Of a DNA stretch of 64,000 nucleotides, positions 7,590 through 15,567 are shown piece by piece. The notes beneath the pieces were generated by a model that had not been told where the DNA came from, searched no databases, and worked only from the letters and a program-made list of their open reading frames with translations. Numbering within the stretch: position 1 is the stretch's first letter; each line of letters begins with the position of its first letter. The position numbers and the translations under genes were made by a program. This stretch comes from Telluria_A sp036402435 (GTDB lineage Bacteria > Pseudomonadota > Gammaproteobacteria > Burkholderiales > Burkholderiaceae_D): contig DASWSX010000120.1 in the NCBI GenBank assembly GCA_036402435.1, positions 1-64,000 of the forward strand, written 5' to 3'.

Positions 7590-8532
7590 GGATAACGGCA
7601 AACCATTCGTCGGGGTCGACCCAGGTGTGGGTCGCCTGGAAGCCGGACTGTTCGAGCAGGCCGATGGCGTCGCTCTTGCGGTACTTGTAGCTGTTTTCGG
7701 TATGGATGGTGGCGCCGCGCGCAAAGCTGCGCGACCCGCCCGGCCAGGCCACGGTAACGTCGCGCAGCGCTTCGAGGTGCATCTCGATGCGGCTTTCGGC
7801 GCGGTTGAAGAACGCACGGTGGCGCCAGTTGCGCACATCGAAGTCGGACCCGAGCAGCTGGTTCACGTGGCGCAGCAAATTCAGGTTGAAGGCGCCGGTG
7901 ACGCCAAGCGCGTCGTCGTAGGCGTCGGCCAGCACCTGTTCATCCTTGACCAGGTCGATCCCGATCAGCAGGCCGCCGTCGGCGCCGCACAGCGCGCGGG
8001 CGCGGCGCAGGAAACCGCGCGCCTCGTCGGGCGTGAAATTACCGATCGACGAACCGGGATAGAAGAACAGGCGGCGCGCTGGGCTGACGTCAGGCGGCAG
8101 GTCAAGCCGGGCCGAGAAATCCTGCCCGAGGGCGGTCATTTCAATATGCGGAAAACGCTCGCGCAGCCCGGCCAGCGACTCGTGCAGGAAATCCCACGAA
8201 ATATCGATGGCGACGTACTGGGTCGGGTGCAGCAACGGAAACAGGCTGGCCGCCTTGGCGCAGTTGCCCGCGCCAAGGTCGATCAGGGTCGACCCGGGAC
8301 CCGCGGCGCGCGCGATATCGGCGCCATGACGGGCGAAGATGGCAGCCTCGGTACGTGTCGGGTAATATTCGGGCAATTCGCAGATGGCCTCGAACAGCCG
8401 GGAGCCAAGCGGGTCATACAGGAACTTCGGCGACACGCTCGCCTGCGCCGCGCACAAGCCGGCGCTTAGCTCGGCCTGGATGCTGGCGCCGGCAACCGCT
8501 GGGCGTGTTTCGGTCTGGCAGTGTGTCAGCAT
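7567..8532 (-). CDS. egtD: EgtD, L-histidine N-alpha-methyltransferase
   Basis: A 321-residue SAM-dependent enzyme that trimethylates histidine to hercynine, the shared precursor of ergothioneine and selenoneine. The length equals that of mycobacterial EgtD when the ATG at 8532 is used (AGGAAATC directly upstream). Visible are KFLYDPLGSRLFEAI, LPEYYPTRTE with Tyr39 and Tyr56 at the positions known to bind substrate, the SAM motif LIDLGAGNCAKA, LFFYPGSSIGNF, and the C-terminal HTENSYKY with Glu279 in place of the substrate-amine-binding Glu. It is the first gene of egtD-egtB-yihY and divergent from the selenium-transporter operon. Confidence 0.95.
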   Translation of the reverse strand: MLTHCQTETRPAVAGASIQAELSAGLCAAQASVSPKFLYDPLGSRLFEAICELPEYYPTRTEAAIFARHGADIARAAGPGSTLIDLGAGNCAKAASLFPLLHPTQYVAIDISWDFLHESLAGLRERFPHIEMTALGQDFSARLDLPPDVSPARRLFFYPGSSIGNFTPDEARGFLRRARALCGADGGLLIGIDLVKDEQVLADAYDDALGVTGAFNLNLLRHVNQLLGSDFDVRNWRHRAFFNRAESRIEMHLEALRDVTVAWPGGSRSFARGATIHTENSYKYRKSDAIGLLEQSGFQATHTWVDPDEWFAVIHARAIGP

Positions 8533-8661
8533 GATTTCCTGGTGTGGCCGATGCGTTTTTGGTGATTTTGTTATCATAGCTGAATATCCATTTTTTTCGC
8601 GCCGCAATGGAAGCTGATTTCCCGGCGTCCCTAACCCCGCTCCTCACTTCAGAAGGCCTTC
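8533..8661. promoter_or_regulatory. Divergent control region between egtD and the selenium transporter operon
   Basis: These 129 bases separate the egtD start from the transporter binding-protein start and contain a locally AT-rich stretch around 8550-8596. On the minus strand a TATGAT hexamer (8573-8578) is a possible egtD -10 element; no convincing -35 was found. A shared region could coordinate uptake with hercynine synthesis. Promoter positions are not proven. Confidence 0.35.
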
Positions 8662-9549
8662 ATGTCCCATTTCTCCGCACTTCGCAGCATGAAAACCATG
8701 CTGGCCGCCGGCTTTGCCGCCGCCCTCGCGTTCGCATCAGCCCCTGCGGCAGCCCAGGCCAGCGCTGGCGTGCTGCGCGTCTCGGCCATTCCGGATGAAG
8801 CGCCGACCGAACTGCAGCGCAAGTTCAAGCCACTGGGCGAGTACCTGTCGAAGGCGACGGGACTGAAAGTGGTCTTCACGCCTGTAACCGACTATGCGGC
8901 ATCGGTCGAGGGACTGGTCAACAACAAGCTGGACATGGTCTGGTTCGGCGGTTTCACCTTCGTGCAGGCGCACAACCGCAGCGGCGGCAAGGTGACGCCG
9001 CTGGTGCAGCGCGCCGAAGACGAGAAATTCCGTTCGGTGTTCATCACTGCCTCGAAGGACATCAAGCAGCTGTCCGACCTGAAGGGCAAGACCTTCAGCT
9101 TCGGTTCCGAGTCGTCCACTTCGGGCCACCTGATGCCGCGCTCCTACCTGCTCGCCGCGAAGGTCAATCCCGACACCGACATGAAACGCATCGCGTTCTC
9201 GGGCGCGCATGACGCCACCGTGGCCGCTGTTGCGGGCGGCAAGGTCGACGCCGGCGCGCTGAACATCTCGGTGTGGGAAAAGCTGGTCGCCGAACGCAAG
9301 GTCGATCCGGCCGCCGTGCGCGTGTTCTATACCACCCCGGCCTACTTCGACTACAACTGGACGGTGCGCAGCGACATGAGCCCGGCGCTGAAGAAGAAGA
9401 TCAGCGACGCGTTCCTCGCGCTCGACCCGGCCACGCCGGAAGGCAAAGAGATCCTGGCGCTGCAGCGCGCGACGAAGTTCGTGCCGACCACGCCGGCCAA
9501 CTACGCGACCATCGAAGCGGCCGCGCGCAATGCGGGCCTGCTGAAGTAA
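8662..9549 (+). CDS. Putative selenate (phosphonate-type) ABC transporter substrate-binding protein
   Basis: A 295-residue periplasmic binding protein of the PhnD/PtxB superfamily with an N-terminal signal peptide (AAGFAAALAFASAPAAAQA). The mature part starts with LRVSAIPDEAPTELQRKF and contains FTPVTDYAASVE, DMVWFGGFTFVQAHNR, FSFGSESSTSGHLMPRSYLL, AFSGAHDATVAAV and YFDYNWTVR. From memory these match the family annotated as putative selenate ABC transporter binding protein, a name assigned by genome context rather than biochemistry. Position next to sen and egt genes agrees with selenium oxyanion uptake. AGAAGG lies eight bases before the ATG at 8662. Phosphonate or phosphite specificity remains possible. 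Confidence 0.82.
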   Translation: MSHFSALRSMKTMLAAGFAAALAFASAPAAAQASAGVLRVSAIPDEAPTELQRKFKPLGEYLSKATGLKVVFTPVTDYAASVEGLVNNKLDMVWFGGFTFVQAHNRSGGKVTPLVQRAEDEKFRSVFITASKDIKQLSDLKGKTFSFGSESSTSGHLMPRSYLLAAKVNPDTDMKRIAFSGAHDATVAAVAGGKVDAGALNISVWEKLVAERKVDPAAVRVFYTTPAYFDYNWTVRSDMSPALKKKISDAFLALDPATPEGKEILALQRATKFVPTTPANYATIEAAARNAGLLK

Positions 9550-9562
9550 GCAAGGCGCCACG

Positions 9563-10375
9563 ATGACATTCAGGCTCGACAAACTGACAGTGCGGCACCT
9601 CGCGCCCGGCGCGCCGGTGGTGCTGCACGAGATCGACCTGGATATCGCGCAAGGCGAGCAGCTGGCCATCATCGGCCCTTCCGGCGCCGGCAAGACCACG
9701 CTGCTGTCGACCCTCGCCAGCGCGCACCGTCCCGCGCGCGGCGGCTTTAGCATCTTCGGCCAAAACCCGTGGGACCTGACCGAGGCGCGCCGCCATCAGC
9801 TGCGCGCCAGCCTGTTCCTGGCGCCGCAGGCGCCGCCGCTGCCGCCGCGCCAGCGCGTGGTGACCGCGGTGCTGGCCGCGCGCCTGCCGCGCTGGACGCT
9901 GTGGCAAGCCTTGAAGTCGCTGGTTAAGCCGAACGACCCGGAGGCCGCCTTCGATGCGCTCGAGCGCTTTGGCCTGGGCGACAAGCTGTATTCGCGCGTC
10001 GACCGCCTGTCAGGCGGCGAACGCCAGCGCTGCGCCCTGGCGCGCCTGCTGCTGTCGGATGCCAAGGCGTTCCTGGTCGACGAGCCGCTGTCGGCGCTGG
10101 ACCCGGCGCTGTCGCAAATGACCCTGTCCACGCTGCAGCAGGAGGCGGGCGCGCGCGGCGCGACCCTGGTATGCAGCCTGCACCAGGTCGACATGGCGCT
10201 GGCCAATTTCCCGCGCATCGTCGGCCTGCGCGACGGGCGGGTGATGTTCGACGCGCCGCGCGAGCGCGTCAGCGCCGACATGATCGCGGCCCTCTACCGC
10301 AACGAGCAGGCCGAGGCAGCGCGCCCCGCCATGCACGAGACGCCCGAACGGCTCGCTGTCGGCGCCTGCTTCTGA
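9563..10375 (+). CDS. ABC importer ATP-binding protein (phosphonate/selenate type)
   Basis: A 270-residue cytoplasmic ATPase of the PhnC type. The Walker A GPSGAGKTT is near residues 33-41, the signature LSGGERQRCALARLL precedes the Walker B FLVDEPLSALDP, and the H-loop His is in LVCSLHQVDMA. It follows the binding-protein gene by 13 bases and precedes two permease genes, so it energises that importer. No frame damage is visible. Confidence 0.9.
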   Translation: MTFRLDKLTVRHLAPGAPVVLHEIDLDIAQGEQLAIIGPSGAGKTTLLSTLASAHRPARGGFSIFGQNPWDLTEARRHQLRASLFLAPQAPPLPPRQRVVTAVLAARLPRWTLWQALKSLVKPNDPEAAFDALERFGLGDKLYSRVDRLSGGERQRCALARLLLSDAKAFLVDEPLSALDPALSQMTLSTLQQEAGARGATLVCSLHQVDMALANFPRIVGLRDGRVMFDAPRERVSADMIAALYRNEQAEAARPAMHETPERLAVGACF

Positions 10376-10380
10376 CTTTC

Positions 10381-11211
10381 ATGCGCCACCCGGCCACCCT
10401 CCATCCCGACCCGGCATGGCGCGCACGCGTCGCCATCGTGCTCGTGTCCCTCGCCCTGCTCTGGCCGGCGCTGGTGTACTCCGAATTCAAACCATGGACA
10501 CTGTTCGAGGCCCAGAGCCTCGCAGCGGCGTGGAACTTCGCCTCAGGCTTCCTCACCCCCGCCCACGACCCTGAATTTTTGCAAATGGTGCTGCGCGAGA
10601 CATGGCAAACCGTCGCGATCGCGACAGCAGGCCTGACGCTGGCGCTGGTCGCGGCGATTCCGGCCACGCTGGTGGTGACCGAAATCCTGTCGGTCTCGCG
10701 CCTGGGTACTGGACGCATGCGCTTATCGGCTCGCCTGCTGCGCCAGTCGGTGCGCTGGGTGCTGGTCCTGCTGCGCAGCGTGCCCGAGCTGGTGTGGGCG
10801 CTGCTGTTCGTGCGCCTGGTCGGCCTCGGCCCAACCGCCGGCGTGCTGGCCATCGCCCTCACCTACTGCGGCATGCTGGGCAAGGTGTATGCCGAGATTC
10901 TCGAGTCGGCCGATGCGCGCACCACCGATGCGCTGCTGGCCGGCGGCGCGGCACGCTTGCCCGCGCTGTTGTACGGCGCGATTCCGGAATCGGCCTCCGA
11001 GCTGGTGTCGTACACGGTGTACCGCTGGGAGTGCGCGATCCGGGGTTCGGCGGTGATGGGTTTCGTCGGCGCCGGCGGCCTTGGACAGCGCATGGATGAA
11101 TCGATGCGCATGATGGCCGGCGGCGAAGTCGCCACCATGCTGATCGTGTTCGTGCTGCTGGTCGCGTGCGCCGACCTGGTCTCCAAAATGCTGCGCAAGA
11201 GGCTCGCATGA
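10381..11211 (+). CDS. ABC importer permease 1 (PhnE-like)
   Basis: A 276-residue inner-membrane permease of the phosphonate transporter type with about six hydrophobic segments. A coupling-helix region is seen as YGAIPESASELVSYTVYRWECAIRG, followed by GAGGLGQRMDESM, typical of PhnE/PtxC permeases. The ATG at 10381 starts five bases after the ATPase stop. Its stop overlaps the next permease start (ATGA at 11208). Homology between the two permeases suggests they form a heterodimeric channel. Confidence 0.88.
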   Translation: MRHPATLHPDPAWRARVAIVLVSLALLWPALVYSEFKPWTLFEAQSLAAAWNFASGFLTPAHDPEFLQMVLRETWQTVAIATAGLTLALVAAIPATLVVTEILSVSRLGTGRMRLSARLLRQSVRWVLVLLRSVPELVWALLFVRLVGLGPTAGVLAIALTYCGMLGKVYAEILESADARTTDALLAGGAARLPALLYGAIPESASELVSYTVYRWECAIRGSAVMGFVGAGGLGQRMDESMRMMAGGEVATMLIVFVLLVACADLVSKMLRKRLA

Positions 11212-11999
11212 AACGCGCATTGCCTCCGCCGCCAAAGTCCTCGCTATCGACGCAGCTGCTGATGATCGGCCTGGCGCTGCTTGTGGCGGCCAGTTTCGCC
11301 ACGCTGCCGCTGGACTGGGCCGCGCTATTCTCGGCCGACGCACTGCGCAGCAGCGCTGAATTCATGCGCGGCTTCGCGCCGCCCGAAGTTGCCGCGCCCT
11401 TCCTCGCCAAAACCCTGGCCGCGACCGCCGAGACGCTGTCGATGTCGGCGCTCGGCACCTTGCTGGCGGTGGGCGGCGGCATGGCGCTGGCGATGCCGGC
11501 GGCCGGACGCTTCGGCAAGCTGCTGCGCGGCCCTTCGCGCGCGCTGCTCAACGTGCTGCGTTCGATCCCGGAGCTGGTGTGGGCCTCGCTGCTGCTGGTG
11601 GCCGCCGGCCTCGGCCCGTTCGCCGGCACCCTTGCGCTGGCGGCGCACACCTCCGGCGTGCTGGGACGGCTGTTCGCCGACGTGCTCGAAAACGCCGAGC
11701 CGAACGCCGAACGCGCGCTGCGGGCCAACGGCGCCGGCGCCACCGCCGCCTTCCTGTATTCGACCCTGCCGCAGGCGCTTCCGCAAATGCTGTCGTACAC
11801 GCTGTACCGCTGGGAGAACAACATCCGCGCCGCGGCCGTGCTGGGCGTGGTGGGCGCCGGCGGGCTCGGGCAAATGCTGAAGTACCACCTGTCGCTGTTC
11901 CAGATGCAGCAGGCCGCTACCGTCATCATCGCGATGCTGGTGCTGGTCGCGCTGGTCGACGCGGCCAGTTTCGCGCTGCGCCGCGCGCTTACCCGGTAA
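11208..11999 (+). CDS. ABC importer permease 2 (PhnE-like)
   Basis: A 263-residue permease resembling its neighbour upstream: LRSIPELVWASLLLV corresponds to LRSVPELVWALLFV there, and YSTLPQALPQMLSYTLYRWENN with GAGGLGQMLKYHL to the same coupling region. The start ATG overlaps the upstream stop by four bases. It is very likely the second half of the transmembrane channel of the putative selenate importer. Confidence 0.88.
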   Translation: MKRALPPPPKSSLSTQLLMIGLALLVAASFATLPLDWAALFSADALRSSAEFMRGFAPPEVAAPFLAKTLAATAETLSMSALGTLLAVGGGMALAMPAAGRFGKLLRGPSRALLNVLRSIPELVWASLLLVAAGLGPFAGTLALAAHTSGVLGRLFADVLENAEPNAERALRANGAGATAAFLYSTLPQALPQMLSYTLYRWENNIRAAAVLGVVGAGGLGQMLKYHLSLFQMQQAATVIIAMLVLVALVDAASFALRRALTR

Positions 12000-12003
12000 T
12001 CCC

Positions 12004-12660
12004 ATGCTCGAACTGGCCCGCGTCACCAAAACCTACAACGGGCGCCCGGTGCTGGCCGCGCTGTCGCACCGCTTCGAACCCGGCGCCTTCGTCGCCATCA
12101 TGGGCGAGTCGGGGGTCGGAAAGTCGACGTTGCTGAACCTGGTCGCCGGCCTCGATACGCCCGACAGCGGCGAGGTGCTGGTCGACGGCACCGCTATTTC
12201 CTCGCTCGGCGACGACGCCGCCACACGCCTGCGGCGCGCCCGCATGGGCTTTGTGTTCCAGGCCTTCCACGTGCTGCCGCACCTGACCTTGCAGCAGAAC
12301 GTCGCGCTGCCGCTGCTACTCAACGGCCTTGACGCCCGCGCGGCATCCGAGATGCTTGACAAGGTCGGCCTGGGAGGGCGCGGCGGCGACTTCCCGCGCC
12401 AATTGTCGGGCGGCGAAATGCAGCGCGTGGCGATCGCGCGCGCGCTGGTGCACCGCCCGGCGCTGGTGCTGGCCGATGAGCCAACCGGCAACCTCGACCC
12501 CGACACCGCGGCCGGCATCCTCGACCTGCTGCGCGCCGAAATCAAGGCCAGCGGCGCGGCCGCGATCATGGTCACCCATTCCCACGCCGCCGCCGCAAAA
12601 GCCGACAAAACTTTCGTGCTCACCCGCTCCGGACTGACGCTCGCGCCTGTTGTGCGCTAG
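12004..12660 (+). CDS. LolD/MacB-type ABC ATP-binding protein, orphan
   Basis: A 218-residue ABC ATPase of a different subfamily from the importer ATPase upstream. The Walker A is GESGVGKST, followed by an LPHLTLQQNVALPLLL block, the signature LSGGEMQRVAIARAL and LADEPTGNLDPDTA. The ADEPTGNLD form is characteristic of LolD, FtsE and MacB proteins, which work with FtsX-type permeases. No such permease is in the window. It begins four bases after permease 2, so it is the last gene of the selenium-transporter operon. It may contribute to transport or to another complex encoded elsewhere. Confidence 0.85.
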   Translation: MLELARVTKTYNGRPVLAALSHRFEPGAFVAIMGESGVGKSTLLNLVAGLDTPDSGEVLVDGTAISSLGDDAATRLRRARMGFVFQAFHVLPHLTLQQNVALPLLLNGLDARAASEMLDKVGLGGRGGDFPRQLSGGEMQRVAIARALVHRPALVLADEPTGNLDPDTAAGILDLLRAEIKASGAAAIMVTHSHAAAAKADKTFVLTRSGLTLAPVVR

Positions 12661-12826
12661 GCCGCGCCGTTTTCAGGTTTAATTTGTCAACAATGCTGCG
12701 TCTATATTCTTAACGTAGTATCATTATTCCGACCCGATCTGCATCAATTCTCACCCAAAGTAACGATCGGCAACGTTGGTCGACAGACGGCAACTCCCGT
12801 CAACGCGCGCGAATTGGAGGGGTACG

Positions 12827-13114
12827 ATGAACGTACGTCAGAGAAAACTGGAAATGATCGAGGCGATGAACCGCGCCCGGGCGTTGGAACCGTCAAGTTT
12901 CGTTCCGAACAAGTTGCTCGATACCTTGATCCAGAAACTGAACCTGAAAAATGACGCGGAACTGTGCCGTGTGCTGGAAGTGCAGCCGCCGATCATCAGC
13001 AAGATCCGCCACCGCAAACTGGCCGTCGGCGCGACCATTTTGCTGCGCATGCACGAAAAATCGGACATGAGCATCAAGGAACTGAAGGAACTGTCGAACG
13101 CCTCGATGCACTAG
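12827..13114 (+). CDS. Small helix-turn-helix-like protein
   Basis: A 95-residue basic protein starting at an ATG with TTGGAGGGG seven bases upstream. The middle, LNLKNDAELCRVLEVQPPIISKIRHRKLAVGATILLRMHEKSD, has the spacing of a Cro/C1-type helix-turn-helix (acidic start, LEV turn, then ISKIRHRK as recognition helix). It stands alone after the transporter operon and could be a local DNA-binding protein. Its target is unknown. Confidence 0.7.
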   Translation: MNVRQRKLEMIEAMNRARALEPSSFVPNKLLDTLIQKLNLKNDAELCRVLEVQPPIISKIRHRKLAVGATILLRMHEKSDMSIKELKELSNASMH

Positions 13115-13159
13115 CGGCGCCAGGCGCGAACCGGCAAGGGCCGGTCCGCGATGCGGCCT

Positions 13160-13810
13160 CTAGCTGTTCTTCGGCCGTCCGGTTTTCAGTTGCGGCAGGC
13201 TGGCCAGCACGCTCCTCAAAGTGGCCATATCGATCTGGCTGATCAGCGCAACGCCGACCCGCAGCAGCTCACTCTTCTTGATCTCGAATCCCGCCTTCAG
13301 GCAGGCTTTCTTCACCAGCGCCAGCACAGCGTACTCTTCTTCCGGCATCGTAAAACTGTCGCGCACCAGTTTCGGCTTGCGCGTTTTATCGCGTTCGAGC
13401 GCCGCCTGGGATGCTTTCGGCGCGTCCTTTGCCGCTGGCTTTTGCGCCGGCTTCCGCGCTGCCCTGGCGGTGGCCTTGCCGACCGGCTTTGCCGCTTTCG
13501 CTGCCGTTTTCGCTGCCGCCTTGGCAGGCGCCTTGGGCGCCGGCGTCGCCGCCTTCTTTGCAGCTGCCGGCTTCGCTTTGACCGCTGGCTTGGCCGCCGC
13601 TTTGGCGGCTGGTTTCGGCGCGGCCTTTGCCGGCGTTTTTGGCGCGGCTTTCAGCGCGGGACGGGCGGGCTCCTTGACAGGCGCCCCCTTTGCAGGCGCC
13701 GCCTTCGCCGGAGCGGCCTTGGACAGCGGGCGTGCAGCCACTTTCTGCGCGACTGCGGGGATGGCGTCCACATGGTGTCCGTTGGTTTTTTCGGGGGCTA
13801 TCTTGCTCAT
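13160..13810 (-). CDS. Histone H1-like Lys/Ala/Pro-rich protein
   Basis: A 216-residue protein in two parts. Residues of about 20-145 are low complexity, made of Ala, Lys and Pro with repeats such as AAPAK, AKPA and KAAPK, like bacterial H1 homologues (AlgP, BpH1) that bind DNA. The last 70 residues form a folded-looking unit, KLVRDSFTMPEEEYAVLALVKKACLKAGFEIKKSELLR and onward, which I do not associate with a named domain but which recurs in Burkholderiales H1-like proteins. The ATG at 13810 is chosen over an upstream one because the extension is not typical. The tail suggests nucleoid binding; the rest is unknown. Confidence 0.8.
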   Translation of the reverse strand: MSKIAPEKTNGHHVDAIPAVAQKVAARPLSKAAPAKAAPAKGAPVKEPARPALKAAPKTPAKAAPKPAAKAAAKPAVKAKPAAAKKAATPAPKAPAKAAAKTAAKAAKPVGKATARAARKPAQKPAAKDAPKASQAALERDKTRKPKLVRDSFTMPEEEYAVLALVKKACLKAGFEIKKSELLRVGVALISQIDMATLRSVLASLPQLKTGRPKNS

Positions 13811-14031
13811 TCGATCTCCATCGATCAATAGTTTATACAATATATACGATTTAGCCGATTTACGTAAGGGATAGGAGCGCCGCGCGCGTCAATCGGCATG
13901 GGGAATTTCACTCGTTCAACATACGCGAACTTGGCGGGGGACGGGCGTGCGGGACAGCGAAACTTGACCTGCATCATCAATTGGATGAGGCAGTGTCGAA
14001 GTTGCGAGACAGTTGCGCGAAAACAGTATGG

Positions 14032-15513
14032 CTAGATTGCCTTGACGACCAGGTCGGTGCCAGCTTCGTCCCACCACTCCTGCTCTTTCTCGATCCAGTA
14101 GCTGATGGTGGGATGGGTCTCGAGCAGGCCGCGGGTGGCCTCGATGTCGATGCGGCTTTTCATGCGAAGGCGCAGCTGGCCCGGGGCAAGCTCGATGCGC
14201 GCGTGCATCAGCAGGATGGCAAAACGCAGCGCCAGCACGGCCTTGGCGAAATCCGGGTCGGACAGCGCCTCGCCCACTTTGCGCAGGTTGCCCTTCTGCG
14301 CCAGGATCAGGCGGCTCATGGTCTTTTGTTCGCCGGCGGTAAATCCCGGCAGGTCGGCGTTTTCGACCATGTAGGCGGCGTGCTTGTGGTAGCCGGTCTG
14401 CGACACCACCATGCCCACTTCGTGCATCCATGCGCTCCAGTACAGCAGGCGCGCATGCGTCTCTTCGGCCGGCTTGAGCTGGGCGTACAGCATCGCCGCC
14501 ACATCGGCCACGCGGGTAGCGCGCTCCTGGTCGACATGGAAGCGCGCCGCCAGCATGCGCACCGACTCGTCGCGCCGGTCGCGGTGCATCGAGCGCAGGT
14601 ACAGGTCCCACATCACACCCATGCGCAGCCCCGCCTCGACCGGCACCAGCTCGCCGATGCCCAGTTCGGCCATCACGCCGATCAAAATCGCCAGCCCGCC
14701 GATGATGGTGCCGGCGCGGTCGGCGCGCAGGCCCGGCATGTCGATGCGCGCCACGTTGCCAAATTCGATGAAACGGGCCTGCAGCGCCGCCAGGCTGGCC
14801 AGGGTCAGCTTGCCGTCGCCCAGGTCGTTCCTGGCGATGACGTCGGCCAGCGTGCGGATCGTGCCCGAGGAGCCGTACGCCTGGTTCCAGTTATGCGGAT
14901 GATATGGCGGCGCGGCGTCCTCGAAATGGCTGCGCGCCGACAGGATGGCGTGTTCGAACGAGACCGCGTCGATGCGCCCGCCGGGGAAAAAGCTCAGGCT
15001 TTGCTTGACGGTGCCGACGCTGAACGACTCGACCCGCTCGATATCGAGGCCGCGTCCGAGTATCAGTTCGGTGGAACCGCCGCCGATGTCGACCACCAGG
15101 CGGCGCTCCTTCGGCGACGCCAGCGAGCTGGCCACGCCCATGTAGATCAGGCGCCCTTCTTCCTCGCCGGAGATGATCTCGATCGGATGGCCGATCGCCT
15201 GTTCGAGTTCGGGCAGGAAGGCCTCGCCGTTGCGCGCGACCCGCATGGCCGACGTGGCGACCACGCGCACGGCGTCGAAGCGGTAGGCCGCCAGCGCCAC
15301 GCGGAAGTTCATCAGGCAGGAGAGCGCGGCCTGGCGCGCAGCTTCGGTCAGGTCGCCGTTGGCATCGAGGCCGGCGGCAAGGCGGATCGGCTCGCGCACG
15401 CTCTTGAGCACGCGGATCGTCTCGCCGTCATGCCTGCCGATCGACAGGCGAAAGCTGTTGGAACCCAGGTCAACGGCAGCATACATGCGAGCCTCTGTTT
15501 CGCTTATTGTCAT
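14032..15513 (-). CDS. ppx: Ppx/GppA exopolyphosphatase / pppGpp phosphatase
   Basis: A 493-residue protein of the ASKHA fold. The N-terminal ATPase-like motifs are AAVDLGSNSFRLSIG, EEEGRLIYMGV and LVVDIGGGSTELILG, the phosphate-binding loops of Ppx/GppA enzymes. The C-terminal part has the HD-type helical region, with HEVGMVVSQTGYHKHAAYM. The length near 500 residues is normal for long-form Ppx. It hydrolyses polyphosphate or pppGpp; sequence alone does not tell which. Two starts are plausible: ATG 15513 or ATG 15486, the latter with AGAGG upstream. Confidence 0.92.
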   Translation of the reverse strand: MTISETEARMYAAVDLGSNSFRLSIGRHDGETIRVLKSVREPIRLAAGLDANGDLTEAARQAALSCLMNFRVALAAYRFDAVRVVATSAMRVARNGEAFLPELEQAIGHPIEIISGEEEGRLIYMGVASSLASPKERRLVVDIGGGSTELILGRGLDIERVESFSVGTVKQSLSFFPGGRIDAVSFEHAILSARSHFEDAAPPYHPHNWNQAYGSSGTIRTLADVIARNDLGDGKLTLASLAALQARFIEFGNVARIDMPGLRADRAGTIIGGLAILIGVMAELGIGELVPVEAGLRMGVMWDLYLRSMHRDRRDESVRMLAARFHVDQERATRVADVAAMLYAQLKPAEETHARLLYWSAWMHEVGMVVSQTGYHKHAAYMVENADLPGFTAGEQKTMSRLILAQKGNLRKVGEALSDPDFAKAVLALRFAILLMHARIELAPGQLRLRMKSRIDIEATRGLLETHPTISYWIEKEQEWWDEAGTDLVVKAI

Positions 15514-15567
15514 GAAGGGCACCCGGCCGTGAAAATCGTATCACGATAGCCGGGCCATGTGACGCCC

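Noticed and set aside
13151..13831. Long plus-strand frame opposite the H1-like gene
   Set aside because: It is Arg/Gly/Cys-rich and mirrors the Lys/Ala repeats in antisense; the minus frame has the conserved C-terminal domain.
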